Assembly: GCF_013248975.1 (NCBI RefSeq)
Contig: NZ_JABRWH010000001.1
Location: 2,624,001 to 2,688,000, forward strand
From: Neobacillus endophyticus
Lineage (GTDB): Bacteria; Bacillota; Bacilli; Bacillales; Cytobacillaceae
Reading direction: 5' to 3'
Length of the DNA: 64,000 nt
Shown here: one piece after another, positions 17,846 through 26,317 of the stretch
Layout: the number at the start of each line of letters is the position of its first letter
How positions within the stretch are numbered: position 1 is the stretch's first letter
Made by a program: the position numbers and the translations under genes
Notes under the pieces: model-generated
What the model saw: the letters and a program-made list of their open reading frames with translations, nothing else
The model's database searches: none
What the model was told of the DNA's origin: nothing

Positions 17846-18835
17846 ATGAGAAGATTTTTATGTGTAATGATGCTTTTATTCCCTTTATATGAACAAACGG
17901 CACGTGCAGGTATGGTTCAAACTAATAAACCATACACATATGAATTACTGGAACAAGATCTGAAAAAAATAATGAAATCATATAAAAATCAAATCGAAAT
18001 CAAAGAGATTGGAAAAAGCCATTTCGGCATACCGATTTGGGCCATTAAATTGGGGAAAGGTAAGAAAAACATCTTGTTCATTGGTTCCCACCATGGCAGG
18101 GAATGGCTGACAAGTACCTTATTAATGAAAATGCTCGAAACTTATGCGTCAGCATATAAACACCAGAGAAGTACAGGAGGATTTTCTACCGAGATCTTGA
18201 ATGAAGTATCCATTTGGTTTATACCGATGTTAAATCCTGATGGTGTAGCTATACAGCAAAGTAAATTGAAACAGTTTTCCCCTTTGTACAGAAAGAATTT
18301 ACTGAACATGAATGAAGGATTAGCTAATTTCGAAAGATGGAAAGCTAATGCTGCGGGTGTGGACTTAAACCGGCAATACCCATCAGGATGGAATGAGTTA
18401 AATGAAGACCCGTCAGGTCCAAGTTATAAATCTTATAAGGGAAGTAATCCTCTCGTGGAGCCTGAAGTCGTTGCATTAACTAACTTCGTCAAAACTATTG
18501 ACCCCGCTATTGCTATTGCTTACCATACCGCGGGCAGAGAAATTTATTGGAGTTACCGGAACGGTATTCATTATATTAGGGATTATATTATAGCAAGAAA
18601 AATATCGAAATTAACAGATTACCCCCTGAAAAGGCCAGAAAAGGATGCAATTGGCGGCGGTTTTACCGACTGGTTTATTACTGCCTATCATCGGCCTGGA
18701 TTTACGATTGAAATCAGCTACCTTGTTGGGGAAACAAATCCACCATTATCTGTTTTTCAATCTGAATGGAAGCGAAACCGATTTGTTGGATTAATGCTTG
18801 CAGCCGAAGCAAAAAAAATCAACATAAATAGATAA
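17846..18835 (+). CDS. Secreted M14-family zinc carboxypeptidase
   Basis: The 329-aa protein has an N-terminal signal peptide (about residues 1-22, ending TARAG). It carries the M14 zinc site H-G-R-E (H83 and E86 in GSHHGREW), a third ligand in the AYHTAG segment, GVDLNRQYPSGW, and the catalytic glutamate in FTIEISYLVG. It probably trims peptides or peptidoglycan stems such as gamma-D-glutamyl bonds outside the cell. ATG 17846 has a GGAGAG site. It lies between yhdB and spoVR, an insertion relative to B. subtilis. Confidence 0.85.
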   Translation: MRRFLCVMMLLFPLYEQTARAGMVQTNKPYTYELLEQDLKKIMKSYKNQIEIKEIGKSHFGIPIWAIKLGKGKKNILFIGSHHGREWLTSTLLMKMLETYASAYKHQRSTGGFSTEILNEVSIWFIPMLNPDGVAIQQSKLKQFSPLYRKNLLNMNEGLANFERWKANAAGVDLNRQYPSGWNELNEDPSGPSYKSYKGSNPLVEPEVVALTNFVKTIDPAIAIAYHTAGREIYWSYRNGIHYIRDYIIARKISKLTDYPLKRPEKDAIGGGFTDWFITAYHRPGFTIEISYLVGETNPPLSVFQSEWKRNRFVGLMLAAEAKKININR

Positions 18836-18920
18836 CGTCACGGGAGTTTTCATTTATCTTGTTTCATCATTCCTGCTTTTCCTTCATACATTGTGGTAAG
18901 AGGAAAAGGGGGGTAAGGCT

Positions 18921-20330
18921 ATGAATGAGGAAGATCGTAAGGGGCTTGAATATGCCATAAGTGAAATTACCGAGATCGCAACCGGCTTTGGGTTAGATTT
19001 TTATCCGATGCGCTATGAAATATGTCCTGCTGAAATTATTTATACCTTCGGTGCATATGGAATGCCAACCCGATTTTCACATTGGAGTTTTGGAAAACAA
19101 TTTCATAAAATGAAGCTTCATTATGATTTAGGGTTAAGTAAAATTTATGAACTAGTCATCAACTCCAATCCTTGTTATGCGTTTTTGCTTGATTCCAATG
19201 CGTTGATTCAAAACAAATTGATTGTTGCCCACGTATTGGCGCATTGTGATTTCTTCAAAAACAATGTTCGCTTCCAAAATACAAAGCGGGATATGGTGGA
19301 AAGCATGTCTGCAACGGCAGAGCGGATTCATCAGTATGAAATTCAATACGGGAAAAAGGAAGTGGAGAGCTTTCTGGATGCTGTATTGGCGATTGATGAA
19401 CATATTGATCCATCGCTCATGAGGCCGAAATTGGCCTGGTCTTTGGAGGATGAAGAGGAAATTGATGAGCATCGAAGTATTTCCCCATACGATGATCTCT
19501 GGGGGCTGGATGAAAAAGATAAGCAAGAACAAAAGCAGCCGAAAAAGAAGAAGTTTCCGCCAAGGCCTGAAAAAGATTTATTACTCTTTATTGAGACATA
19601 CAGCAGAGAGCTGGAGGAATGGCAGCGGGATATTTTAACCATGATGCGGGAAGAAATGCTTTATTTCTGGCCGCAGCTGGAAACAAAAATCATGAACGAA
19701 GGCTGGGCATCGTTTTGGCATCAGCGCATTATAAGGGAATTGGATTTAACTAGCGGAGAAGCTATAGAATTTGCCAAATTAAACGCCGGAGTCGTACAGC
19801 CATCTAAGACGGGAATCAACCCCTATTATCTCGGAATCAAAATTTTTGAAGACATTGAGGAACGTTATAACAATCCAACGGAAGAAATGAAGAAACGGGG
19901 CGTAAAGCCTAACACCGGAAGAGAAAAGATTTTTGAGGTTCGGGAGATTGAGTCGGATATATCGTTCCTTCGCAATTATTTAACAAAAGACCTTGTGATG
20001 AGAGAAGACATGTATCTTTTCCAAAAACAAGGAAGAGAATACAAAATCGTCGACAAAGAGTGGGAGCGTGTGCGCGATCAATTAGTGAACATGCGAGTCA
20101 ACGGCGGCTTTCCATATATTACAGTTAATGACGGCGACTATATGAAAAATGGCGAGCTTTACTTGAAGCACTGGTATGAAGGTGTGGAACTGGATGTCAA
20201 GTATCTTGAGAAAGTTCTGCCATATATTCACCAGCTCTGGGGCCGGCCGGTTCATATGGAAACGATGATTGAAGACAGAACGATGTTGTTTTCTTATGAT
20301 GGAAAGGGTGTACATCGGAAATACCTATAA
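18921..20330 (+). CDS. spoVR: Stage V sporulation protein R (SpoVR)
   Basis: The 469-aa cytoplasmic protein matches the SpoVR family over its full length. It has the N-terminal [20 protein letters not shown], the His/Glu-rich core [13 protein letters not shown], and the conserved end [15 protein letters not shown]. It is needed for normal spore cortex formation in B. subtilis. ATG 18921 follows GGGGGGTAAGGCT. A second, mutated copy of its last 25 codons exists at 41865-41942. Confidence 0.95.
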   Translation: MNEEDRKGLEYAISEITEIATGFGLDFYPMRYEICPAEIIYTFGAYGMPTRFSHWSFGKQFHKMKLHYDLGLSKIYELVINSNPCYAFLLDSNALIQNKLIVAHVLAHCDFFKNNVRFQNTKRDMVESMSATAERIHQYEIQYGKKEVESFLDAVLAIDEHIDPSLMRPKLAWSLEDEEEIDEHRSISPYDDLWGLDEKDKQEQKQPKKKKFPPRPEKDLLLFIETYSRELEEWQRDILTMMREEMLYFWPQLETKIMNEGWASFWHQRIIRELDLTSGEAIEFAKLNAGVVQPSKTGINPYYLGIKIFEDIEERYNNPTEEMKKRGVKPNTGREKIFEVREIESDISFLRNYLTKDLVMREDMYLFQKQGREYKIVDKEWERVRDQLVNMRVNGGFPYITVNDGDYMKNGELYLKHWYEGVELDVKYLEKVLPYIHQLWGRPVHMETMIEDRTMLFSYDGKGVHRKYL

Positions 20331-20338
20331 ATTCATTT

Positions 20339-20375
20339 TAAGGGGGGCATTAAATAATGTTCCCTTTATTTTTGT
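20339..20375 (+). terminator. spoVR terminator
   Basis: AAGGG...CATT pairs with AATG..CCCTT and is followed by TATTTTTG. Confidence 0.65.
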
Positions 20376-20469
20376 TCAACCAATCGGTTCATTATTGTAG
20401 AAAATATATTATTACTTAAAAATAGTGTGAATTAAAGGCCAGCATAGTTGATGAATGGTATTACTCTTA

Positions 20470-20495
20470 TTCAGCAATCGGGCCAGATTGTTGAA
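20470..20495. repeat. Dispersed palindromic repeat, copy 1 (short form)
   Basis: An almost perfect 26-base palindrome has arms TTCAGCAATC and GATTGTTGAA around GGGCCA. It equals the two outer ends of the longer copies at 22043 and 24215 with the interior removed. The rest of 20376-20593 shows no gene. Confidence 0.6.
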
Positions 20496-20593
20496 CATCA
20501 CTTTTAAGGTAAAATTGCTAAGAAGGACAAAATTGTGAAGACCTCCACTTTAACTAAATCGCAGGTTTGTTTAATAAGGGTTTTTCTTGAAAA

Positions 20594-20626
20594 CAAAAAA
20601 ATGCCCTTCCTGTGTGGAAGAACATT
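20594..20626 (-). terminator. Terminator of the DUF3231 gene
   Basis: Read on the minus strand, ATGTTCTTCC pairs with GGAAGGGCAT and is followed by a run of seven T. Confidence 0.7.
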
Positions 20627-21629
20627 ATATTTCTTTTGCGATCTCAGTTCTATTTGGAGCAAGTGGCGGTTGTTCTAACCATTTATTTTTTACCATCAAA
20701 TCAAACCATTCTTTTGTAACCATAAGGTTTTTTAGAATAGTTCCTTCATAAGTGGTCACAAGGTCTGTACGCATAGCTGATGCTAAACCAACCCCATGAT
20801 AGTTTTGGGCAGCTTGAAATAAAAAACCGATATGATACAACATTAATTTATCGGAAAAAGGAGAGTCAGTTGAAGTAGTCACTTCTGTTTCCCAAGACTT
20901 AGGTACAGGTAAGTTATCATCTTGCATTATTTTTGCAAATGCCTTTATTTGCTTATCTGCCGTTTTCTCGGAATCGGTAAAAAACTTTCTTACTTCTTTT
21001 GTTTGAGCGACTTGGCTGAATGCAATAGTAAGGGTTTTAGCCATAATGCTTTTTTTTATGTTGAAAGAAATACTAATAATTTCAGTTGCTGCTAATTTTC
21101 TACCCTTTCTGAAAAAACCATCTGAGAAATCTTTACTTGAAATATATTCAGGGTTTTTAGCTGGATAAAATAAAGGATCTCTCTGAAAGTTCCCTTTCTC
21201 AAGCAATAACTCGATTGTTTGATGATACATCTTTTTCGCATCGTTATCGCAAGAATCGTAAAAATCCCTTAAGTCTTTTCTAACTGATACACCTAATGCT
21301 GTGGTGTGTCCTAGCAAACCATGTAGTGTCATGATATGTATATAATTCAAGCAAAATATATCAGTAAACAATCTTGGTTTACCTTTAAATAGGTCTGATT
21401 CAGTAAATCCAATTGGAACGGGAAACCCATCGTTCTCCATAAAGGTTACGATTTGTTGCTTTTGTTTTTCAAACGTCTTAATTGCATCATTGAATATGTT
21501 TTTTATTGCCTCATCTTCAATAATAGAGACCATATATCTATTTACCACATCTGTCATTGTTCCGTTCACGTACTCTCCCCATAGTGTTCCTATTTCGGAA
21601 GATGTGAGTTTTAATGTATTCTTATCCAC
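20625..21629 (-). CDS. DUF3231 family protein (duplicated ferritin-like helical domains)
   Basis: The 334-aa protein has two repeated all-helical halves. Each begins with a TSSEIGTLWGEYVNGT or TLTIAFSQVAQTKEVRKFF type helix and contains a PVP(I/K) turn after a MENDGF or MQDDNL segment. This is the DUF3231 pattern, common in Bacillus and often seen in spore-related or accessory loci. ATG 21629 follows a GAGGTGATAAAG leader. It is the first gene of the repeat-rich accessory region. Its biochemical role is unknown. Confidence 0.85.
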   Translation of the reverse strand: MDKNTLKLTSSEIGTLWGEYVNGTMTDVVNRYMVSIIEDEAIKNIFNDAIKTFEKQKQQIVTFMENDGFPVPIGFTESDLFKGKPRLFTDIFCLNYIHIMTLHGLLGHTTALGVSVRKDLRDFYDSCDNDAKKMYHQTIELLLEKGNFQRDPLFYPAKNPEYISSKDFSDGFFRKGRKLAATEIISISFNIKKSIMAKTLTIAFSQVAQTKEVRKFFTDSEKTADKQIKAFAKIMQDDNLPVPKSWETEVTTSTDSPFSDKLMLYHIGFLFQAAQNYHGVGLASAMRTDLVTTYEGTILKNLMVTKEWFDLMVKNKWLEQPPLAPNRTEIAKEI

Positions 21630-21784
21630 TTTATCACCTCACGTGTATTATTTACCAATACAACAAAAGAATGTGTTTGTAAAAAATTGATTTTTTTGTT
21701 GTTTTATTTTTTCTTTGACTTACTAATTTTCTTAGTTTGTGCAATTTTCCCTTTAAATTTTTTTCATTTTAGTTATCAAGAATT

Positions 21785-21850
21785 GGGCAGCGATGAACAG
21801 TTTCAGAAGTCCAGTTTTATTGGTCTTTAATCAGTTAAATGGCAGTAGTT
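21785..21850. repeat. Dispersed repeat, divergent copy 2
   Basis: The segment from GGGCAGCGATGAACAG to TAATCAGTTAAATGGC closely matches the 3' part of the copy at 35279-35358, including TTGGTCTTTAATCAG. It has lost a recognisable CAATCGGGC start. Confidence 0.45.
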
Positions 21851-21861
21851 CAACAAGAATT

Positions 21862-21969
21862 ATGTTAAGCAACATAAGTATACCAGGGTTAATTTTAATG
21901 ATAATTATTCTTGGATTAGGCTTGTTTATTTTACGCAGGTTAGTACAATTCCTTTTTAAAAGACGGTAA
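21862..21969 (+). CDS. TatA-like 35-residue micro-protein or remnant
   Basis: The reading frame encodes MLSNISIPGLILMIIILG followed by a short basic tail ending FLFKRR. The first 20 residues closely match the N-terminal membrane helix of TatA/TatAd (MFSNIGIPGLIL type). The FGP hinge and amphipathic helix that make TatA functional are absent. No clear ribosome site precedes ATG 21862; an in-frame ATG at 21793 lies in the repeat. A good terminator follows directly. It may be a decayed tatA end or a genuine micro-protein. Confidence 0.4.
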   Translation: MLSNISIPGLILMIIILGLGLFILRRLVQFLFKRR

Positions 21970-21981
21970 ACGTCTTTTTTT
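21958..21981 (+). terminator. Terminator after the TatA-like frame
   Basis: AAAAGACG pairs with CGTCTTTT across a GTAAA loop, followed by more T. Confidence 0.8.
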
Positions 21982-22042
21982 CATGTAACGCTATAAGTTT
22001 TCCTTGTAAAATTTTTTATTGAACGGGTGTGATCCTGCAAGG

Positions 22043-22119
22043 ATCTTCAATAATCGAGCGCGATTCTTCAAAAAGAATTGTGCTCTTTTTTTATGTATAG
22101 GGCCTGATTGTTAAAGATC
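22043..22119. repeat. Dispersed terminator-like repeat, copy 3 (full form)
   Basis: The outer inverted ends are GATCTTCAATAATC (22043-22056) and GATTGTTAAAGATC (22106-22119). Inside, GCGCGATTCTT pairs with AAGAATTGTGC and is followed by TCTTTTTTT, a canonical intrinsic terminator. The remaining bases between 21982 and 22327 hold no gene. Confidence 0.7.
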
Positions 22120-22327
22120 AACTTGAAGATGATGGAAATATTTCATCTCAATGTAAGTTATTACTACTTTAACTAATGGATGAAGTTTAATTGAACAATA
22201 AGGGAATTATTTGTATTTCATCTAAGAAAAAAGAAGTTGGAGGTGAGCTTTTTTATTGGAATAAACCACAATTATAAACAAATAATACCTCTAACTATTG
22301 TTAATGAAAAAACAAAGAGGTATATGG

Positions 22328-22894
22328 ATGGGGCATAAAGAAAATGTAAACAAATTAATTGACGAAAATATAGTAGAAATCCATAAATTAATTCAAAAAA
22401 AGATTGAAATCTGGTCAGATTACGTAGTGTTTTCAGGACTTTGGTGGTTGGGTGTGGGATTATCAGTAATTCCTTGGATTATTTGGTATGTATTTCGTAA
22501 GAAAAATAGTACGGACCGTATTTTATACGCTGGTCTTTTCATAATGACCATATCCCTTGCCTTGGATATATTAGGAGACCAATTTAGTCTATGGCACTAT
22601 AGATATAATGTCCTACCTATAGTACCAACTTATTTTCCATGGGATATAACCTTAATGCCAGTATCGGTTATGATTTTACTACAGGTAAAAGCTAATGGTA
22701 ATCCCTTCATAAAAGCAATTTTATTCGGATTATTTTCTGCATACCTTGCTGAACCATTTTTTCACTGGTTGGAAATTTATGTTCCGACAAAATGGAGATA
22801 TACTTATTCAGTTCCTATTCAAATCATAATATATTTAGTAGCCCACTACCTATCCAGAAGAGAAAAATTTTCTCCCATTTATCAGAAAAAATAG
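22328..22894 (+). CDS. CBO0543 family membrane protein (188 aa)
   Basis: An amphipathic N-terminus (NKLIDENIVEIHKLIQKKIE) is followed by five or so membrane helices. Conserved-looking segments are FSLWHYRYNVLPIVPTYFPWD and EPFFHWLEIY. These match the CBO0543 family of uncharacterised Firmicute membrane proteins. ATG 22328 has AAAGAGG seven bases upstream. It sits alone between two repeat copies. Confidence 0.75.
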   Translation: MGHKENVNKLIDENIVEIHKLIQKKIEIWSDYVVFSGLWWLGVGLSVIPWIIWYVFRKKNSTDRILYAGLFIMTISLALDILGDQFSLWHYRYNVLPIVPTYFPWDITLMPVSVMILLQVKANGNPFIKAILFGLFSAYLAEPFFHWLEIYVPTKWRYTYSVPIQIIIYLVAHYLSRREKFSPIYQKK

Positions 22895-23035
22895 TGGATA
22901 AAGTGCTATTTATGGTGTTTGAAGATTTAGTGTTAACTTCTGTTTGGATCTGAAACCACTGAATTTGATTGTTGAGTATTATATCCAAAAGAAAAATATT
23001 GTACTTAAGATAACTTGGTGCTTTTGTGCAAAAAC

Positions 23036-23100
23036 GATCTTCAGCAATCGGGCGCGATTCTTCAACAGAATTGTGCTCTTTGTTTATGTATAGGACGCAT
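23036..23100. repeat. Dispersed terminator-like repeat, copy 4
   Basis: GATCTTCAGCAATCGGGCGC leads into GATTCTTC, AGAATTGTGCTCTTTG and TTATGTATAGGA. The 3' inverted end has decayed. The remainder of 22895-23257 has no recognisable gene. Confidence 0.65.
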
Positions 23101-23211
23101 TACTGGAATAACGGTATCGCTTGTTTCTTATTTAAGTAAATGGAGCTTTATTCATGAAGACGTTAGAAATTTAGTTATATAAATAATATATAGCGTTAAA
23201 AAATTTTGAAT

Positions 23212-23236
23212 CAAAAGAAGACTGCCTATATTTAGC
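23212..23236 (-). terminator. Terminator of the FbpB-like gene
   Basis: On the minus strand GGCTGC pairs with GCAGTC, followed by TTCTTTTG. The stem is weak. Confidence 0.45.
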
Positions 23237-23257
23237 AGCCCTTTTTGTATATCTAAG

Positions 23258-23386
23258 TTATTTACCATTAGCAATAATTTTAGTGTCCACCTTTTTCTCT
23301 ATATCGCTCAATCTAGTTTGATTGGATAAAATCTCACGTTTATTTTCTTCAATCATTTTATGCAGTGTACTGCTAATCTTTTTCAT
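23258..23386 (-). CDS. FbpB-like small basic protein (42 aa)
   Basis: The product begins MKKISSTLHKMIEENKREIL and continues SNQTRLSDIEKKVDTK. This resembles the FbpB family of small basic proteins (pattern F/L-E-E-L-I-x-x-N-K-x-E-L-L, then I-E-x-K). In B. subtilis FbpB acts with the FsrA small RNA in iron sparing. ATG 23386 has a GAGAGGG ribosome site. No Fur box is evident upstream, so regulation may differ. Confidence 0.6.
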   Translation of the reverse strand: MKKISSTLHKMIEENKREILSNQTRLSDIEKKVDTKIIANGK

Positions 23387-23847
23387 AATATCCCTCTCTT
23401 TACTATTACAAATGTTATTGTAGCAGTAATGTCGTAATTTGTCGAAGTGTTTCAGGATAATATTTACGTTTTAGAAATTGTTTAAAGCTCTTCATGGCCA
23501 AGTGACAGGGCAGTTGCTATGAACTGCAAAGTAAATAGCTGTTTTTGAGAGATTTGAGGACAAAATTTCAATGTTTGTTACCAAAAAACCACTGTTTTTG
23601 TAACTTCTCTGTCCATTTATAATTGAATAGTGACCACTGGTTTCTATAGTTACAAAAAGATATATCTAAAAGCATTATCAAATGCCTTAACCACAACTTT
23701 AGCGTATTCTTGGCTACTTTTCTTTTCGGTTTTAACACAAACCCTGTTATCAGGCCTTTAAGAACCGTTTCTAAGGCTATCGAGCCTGCGGATAAAATGG
23801 TAAAATATGTTTATAATTTATGACTTAATATATAAGGAGGGTAAATT
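23387..23847. other. Gene-free spacer
   Basis: No supported reading frame lies here. One hairpin-forming pair is visible, GTTACCAAAAAACC with TTTTTGTAAC (about 23578-23602). The rest is AT-rich. Confidence 0.5.
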
Positions 23848-24042
23848 TTGAAAAAAGGAAAATTATTGTGGAAAATTTCCCCTTATGTACTCTTTCTTAT
23901 TTTAGGCTTTTCTTTACAAAAGGACCCTATTACTTTTTTTCAATTAATAAAAGTGTTGATATTTACAGTCATTTTGGGTTCAATAGTTGGTCTCATTATT
24001 TCAGCTATTTATCATTATATATACAAAAAAAGTAATATTTAA
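23848..24042 (+). CDS. Small two-helix membrane protein (64 aa)
   Basis: I do not recognise a family. TTG 23848 follows a strong AAGGAGGGTAAATT site, so translation is likely. The product has two hydrophobic helices (about 8-24 and 34-55), a short polar loop QKDPITFF, and a basic C-terminus YKKSNI. It stands alone in the accessory region. Confidence 0.55.
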   Translation: MKKGKLLWKISPYVLFLILGFSLQKDPITFFQLIKVLIFTVILGSIVGLIISAIYHYIYKKSNI

Positions 24043-24214
24043 TTCTACGTAACATAAACAAAAAGAATCCTGCAAAGTGGAAAGTACTGAAAAACCTTCG
24101 GATCCCTATTTTATCCTTTTAATACAATGTATCTTCTAGTACAGAAATCCAGCTAATTATGTGAACAATATTCGTTTTAAAGAAATTAAATTGTTGTCCA
24201 ATAAAAAAAAGATT

Positions 24215-24280
24215 GTTCAACAATCGGGCGCGATTCTTCAAAAAGAATTGTGTTCTTTCTTTATGTATAGGGCCAGATTG
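24215..24280. repeat. Dispersed terminator-like repeat, copy 5 (full form)
   Basis: TTCAACAATCGGGCGC, then GATTCTTCAAAAAGAATTGT, TTCTTTCTTTATG and TATAGGGCCAGATTG. The ends and the inner terminator hairpin match copy 3. No gene is seen in 24043-24437. Confidence 0.7.
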
Positions 24281-24437
24281 CAGAGGAGTTAATTTTGAAT
24301 TGATAGTAGTGAACCGTACAATAAATAAATGCGAAAACATCCTGAAAGGATTGTATATCAATGCTTTCAGGATGTTAAGCTATGAATGAAAATAGGTTAA
24401 CAAGTTGATGGCTGGCATTCACGCTTTCCACGTATTT

Positions 24438-25355
24438 CTAATCATGATGAGTTTCTAAATTTAACCCTAGAAAATGATAAATATAATTTATTAATACATT
24501 ATTTTTTCCACTTCTCTTATCCATTTCGTTCTGTACGATACAAATATCGTAAAAATAGTCTTCTATCAGAGGGACATAAGTAATTCTTTTTCGATCAAAG
24601 TATGTACAAACATCTTTAGTCGCGAAGGCGATACCCATATCCTTTTCAACTAGATCCAGTATCATGGATAAGTTGGAATAGTTAGTATAGGTGTGGACTT
24701 CAAGATCAATTCCAGCATTCTTTAGAACCTCATGTGTCATAATATAGGGATATTCATTTATATCACTAGTTATCAGTTTGTTCCCTTCTAAGCTTCTCAC
24801 AGAAATCTTATCATATGATGCCAGTGGATTGGATTGACTCATCAGAACATACAGCTTTTCTTTGAATAATACATCGTATGACAATTTCGATTGACGCTTG
24901 GAAATGGGCGTATATTTTATAATAGCAAGATCCAGTTGATTGGAAAGCAACATCATCTCTAAATTTTCGTTGCTTTCCACTTTAATTATGTAATTATCTT
25001 TACTATTACCAGATATGAAACTCATAATGGCATCATTGATAGGTGTTGTATATGAAAGTTTATACAGACCAATGGAATGAGATAAAGCTTCTTCTTTTGA
25101 ATAATTTTTCAGTTTGGAGATGAAAAGCTTATATTCACTTAGAAGGAGTGTAGAATCCCTGACAAATTTCATTCCGGTTTGTGTGAGTTCCATACCTCTT
25201 TTACTCCTTATAAACAACGGAGTATTTAATCTGTCTTCAATGGATTTTATACTTTGAGACAAACTCGGTTGAGTAATATTCAAATATTCAGCTGCTTTCG
25301 TCAGATTCTTAAAATCTGCAACGGTTTTCACATATAAGATTTCTCTTATTTCCAT
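24438..25355 (-). CDS. LysR-family transcriptional regulator
   Basis: The 305-aa regulator has an N-terminal winged helix-turn-helix (FKNLTKAAEYLNITQPSLSQ) and a LysR effector-binding domain, with LDLAIIKY and MGIAFATKDVCTYF. ATG 25355 follows AGGAGACACTC. It is divergent from the GNAT gene at 25502, the usual layout of a LysR regulator and its target. The intergenic region carries two palindromes. Confidence 0.9.
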   Translation of the reverse strand: MEIREILYVKTVADFKNLTKAAEYLNITQPSLSQSIKSIEDRLNTPLFIRSKRGMELTQTGMKFVRDSTLLLSEYKLFISKLKNYSKEEALSHSIGLYKLSYTTPINDAIMSFISGNSKDNYIIKVESNENLEMMLLSNQLDLAIIKYTPISKRQSKLSYDVLFKEKLYVLMSQSNPLASYDKISVRSLEGNKLITSDINEYPYIMTHEVLKNAGIDLEVHTYTNYSNLSMILDLVEKDMGIAFATKDVCTYFDRKRITYVPLIEDYFYDICIVQNEMDKRSGKNNVLINYIYHFLGLNLETHHD

Positions 25356-25370
25356 GAGTGTCTCCTCTTT

Positions 25371-25417
25371 TTATCATAGGATACACTTATGATAATCATT
25401 GTAAATAACTATTACAA
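25371..25417. promoter_or_regulatory. Palindromes in the LysR/GNAT divergent promoter region
   Basis: TTATCATA (25371-25378) pairs with TATGATAA (25388-25395), and TTGTAA (25399-25404) with TTACAA (25412-25417). The second has the T-N11-A architecture of LysR sites. Both are candidate operators for self-regulation and for the acetyltransferase. Confidence 0.45.
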
Positions 25418-25501
25418 ATTTTTAAAATTTCTAATTATAATGAGGATATAGAGGAAAGCAAATTTTGTGATCAAATTTTATAGAATATATAAGGAGAAAC
25501 T

Positions 25502-26068
25502 ATGATGAATATTCATTACAAAGTCATTACAACCGATAATGTTGATTTCTTGGAAGGATTATGTAATCAGTTGATGAGATTCCAAGCAGATCATGCAACG
25601 ATACGTCCTGATATTATGGCGAGCATGAACTACAATAACAGATTGAAGCCGGAATATACCAATACCTTGAGAAAACACATGGTAGTCGCTTTTGATGAAG
25701 AAAGACCAGTAGGTTTTGCCTTTGCAACAATCGGAAATGTAACTGAAGATAACTTGAAGGGAAAACCTGATTGGGCAGCAGAACTGGACGGTATAGGATT
25801 TTATCCTGAGAACTATGAAGTACCAAAAACCATTGGAACTTTTAAAATACTATATGTGGATGATGAATATAGAAATTTAAGTATAGGAAAACAATTGTCC
25901 AACATGACTATGGATTGGCTTAATAGTCATGAAGATGTAGATGATTTATGGGTATACGTGGCTAATGGTAATGAGGCTGTTGGCAAACTCTACGAAAAAT
26001 ATGGTTTTAAATTAAGTCATAGTGTCTTTAACGGGTTTATAGATGCATATTGTCAGAAGAGGAAATAG
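25502..26068 (+). CDS. GNAT-family N-acetyltransferase
   Basis: The 188-aa protein has the GNAT fold order: MVVAFDEERPVGFAFATIG (strands 3-4), FKILYVDDEYRNLSIGKQLS (acetyl-CoA loop), then NGNEAVGKLYEKYGFKLS. The usual Q/R-x-x-G-x-G/A loop reads RNLSIGKQL. ATG 25502 and ATG 25505 are both possible behind AAGGAG. It is divergent from a LysR regulator that probably controls it. The substrate is unknown. Confidence 0.85.
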   Translation: MMNIHYKVITTDNVDFLEGLCNQLMRFQADHATIRPDIMASMNYNNRLKPEYTNTLRKHMVVAFDEERPVGFAFATIGNVTEDNLKGKPDWAAELDGIGFYPENYEVPKTIGTFKILYVDDEYRNLSIGKQLSNMTMDWLNSHEDVDDLWVYVANGNEAVGKLYEKYGFKLSHSVFNGFIDAYCQKRK

Positions 26069-26183
26069 ATTGAAATTACTAATTCTAGTATGTTTTAGGG
26101 CTTATGTAACTGCTAGACTAAAGTAGTCAGAAAACGCTAGATAAAATTGAACACTTATTTGCCAATTTGATAAGGGGGAGGAT

Positions 26184-26221
26184 TCAGTTGGTAACCGGCC
26201 CGAGGGCCGGTTACCAACTGA
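26184..26221. repeat. Perfect 18-bp hairpin at the IS21 left end
   Basis: TCAGTTGGTAACCGGCCC and GGGCCGGTTACCAACTGA are separated by only two bases. It is far more GC-rich than its surroundings. It probably blocks readthrough into istA or forms part of the transposition end. Confidence 0.8.
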
Positions 26222-26257
26222 AAACTTCAATAGTTCCCCTATTTTAATACATGCCCT

Positions 26258-26303
26258 ATCATTGTAAAATAACTATTTTAATAGTCTAGAATTTTACAAT
26301 GAT
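26258..26303. promoter_or_regulatory. 13-bp inverted repeat before istA
   Basis: ATCATTGTAAAAT (26258-26270) and ATTTTACAATGAT (26291-26303) flank an inner AACTATT/AATAGT pair. The structure ends a few bases before the istA ribosome site (AGGAAAGG). It may limit istA expression or be an IstA/IstB binding site. Confidence 0.55.
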
Positions 26304-26317
26304 GGGGGTTAGGAAAG

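Noticed and set aside
24119..24361. 80-aa minus-strand frame
   Set aside because: It lies across a copy of the dispersed terminator-like repeat and has no start signal.
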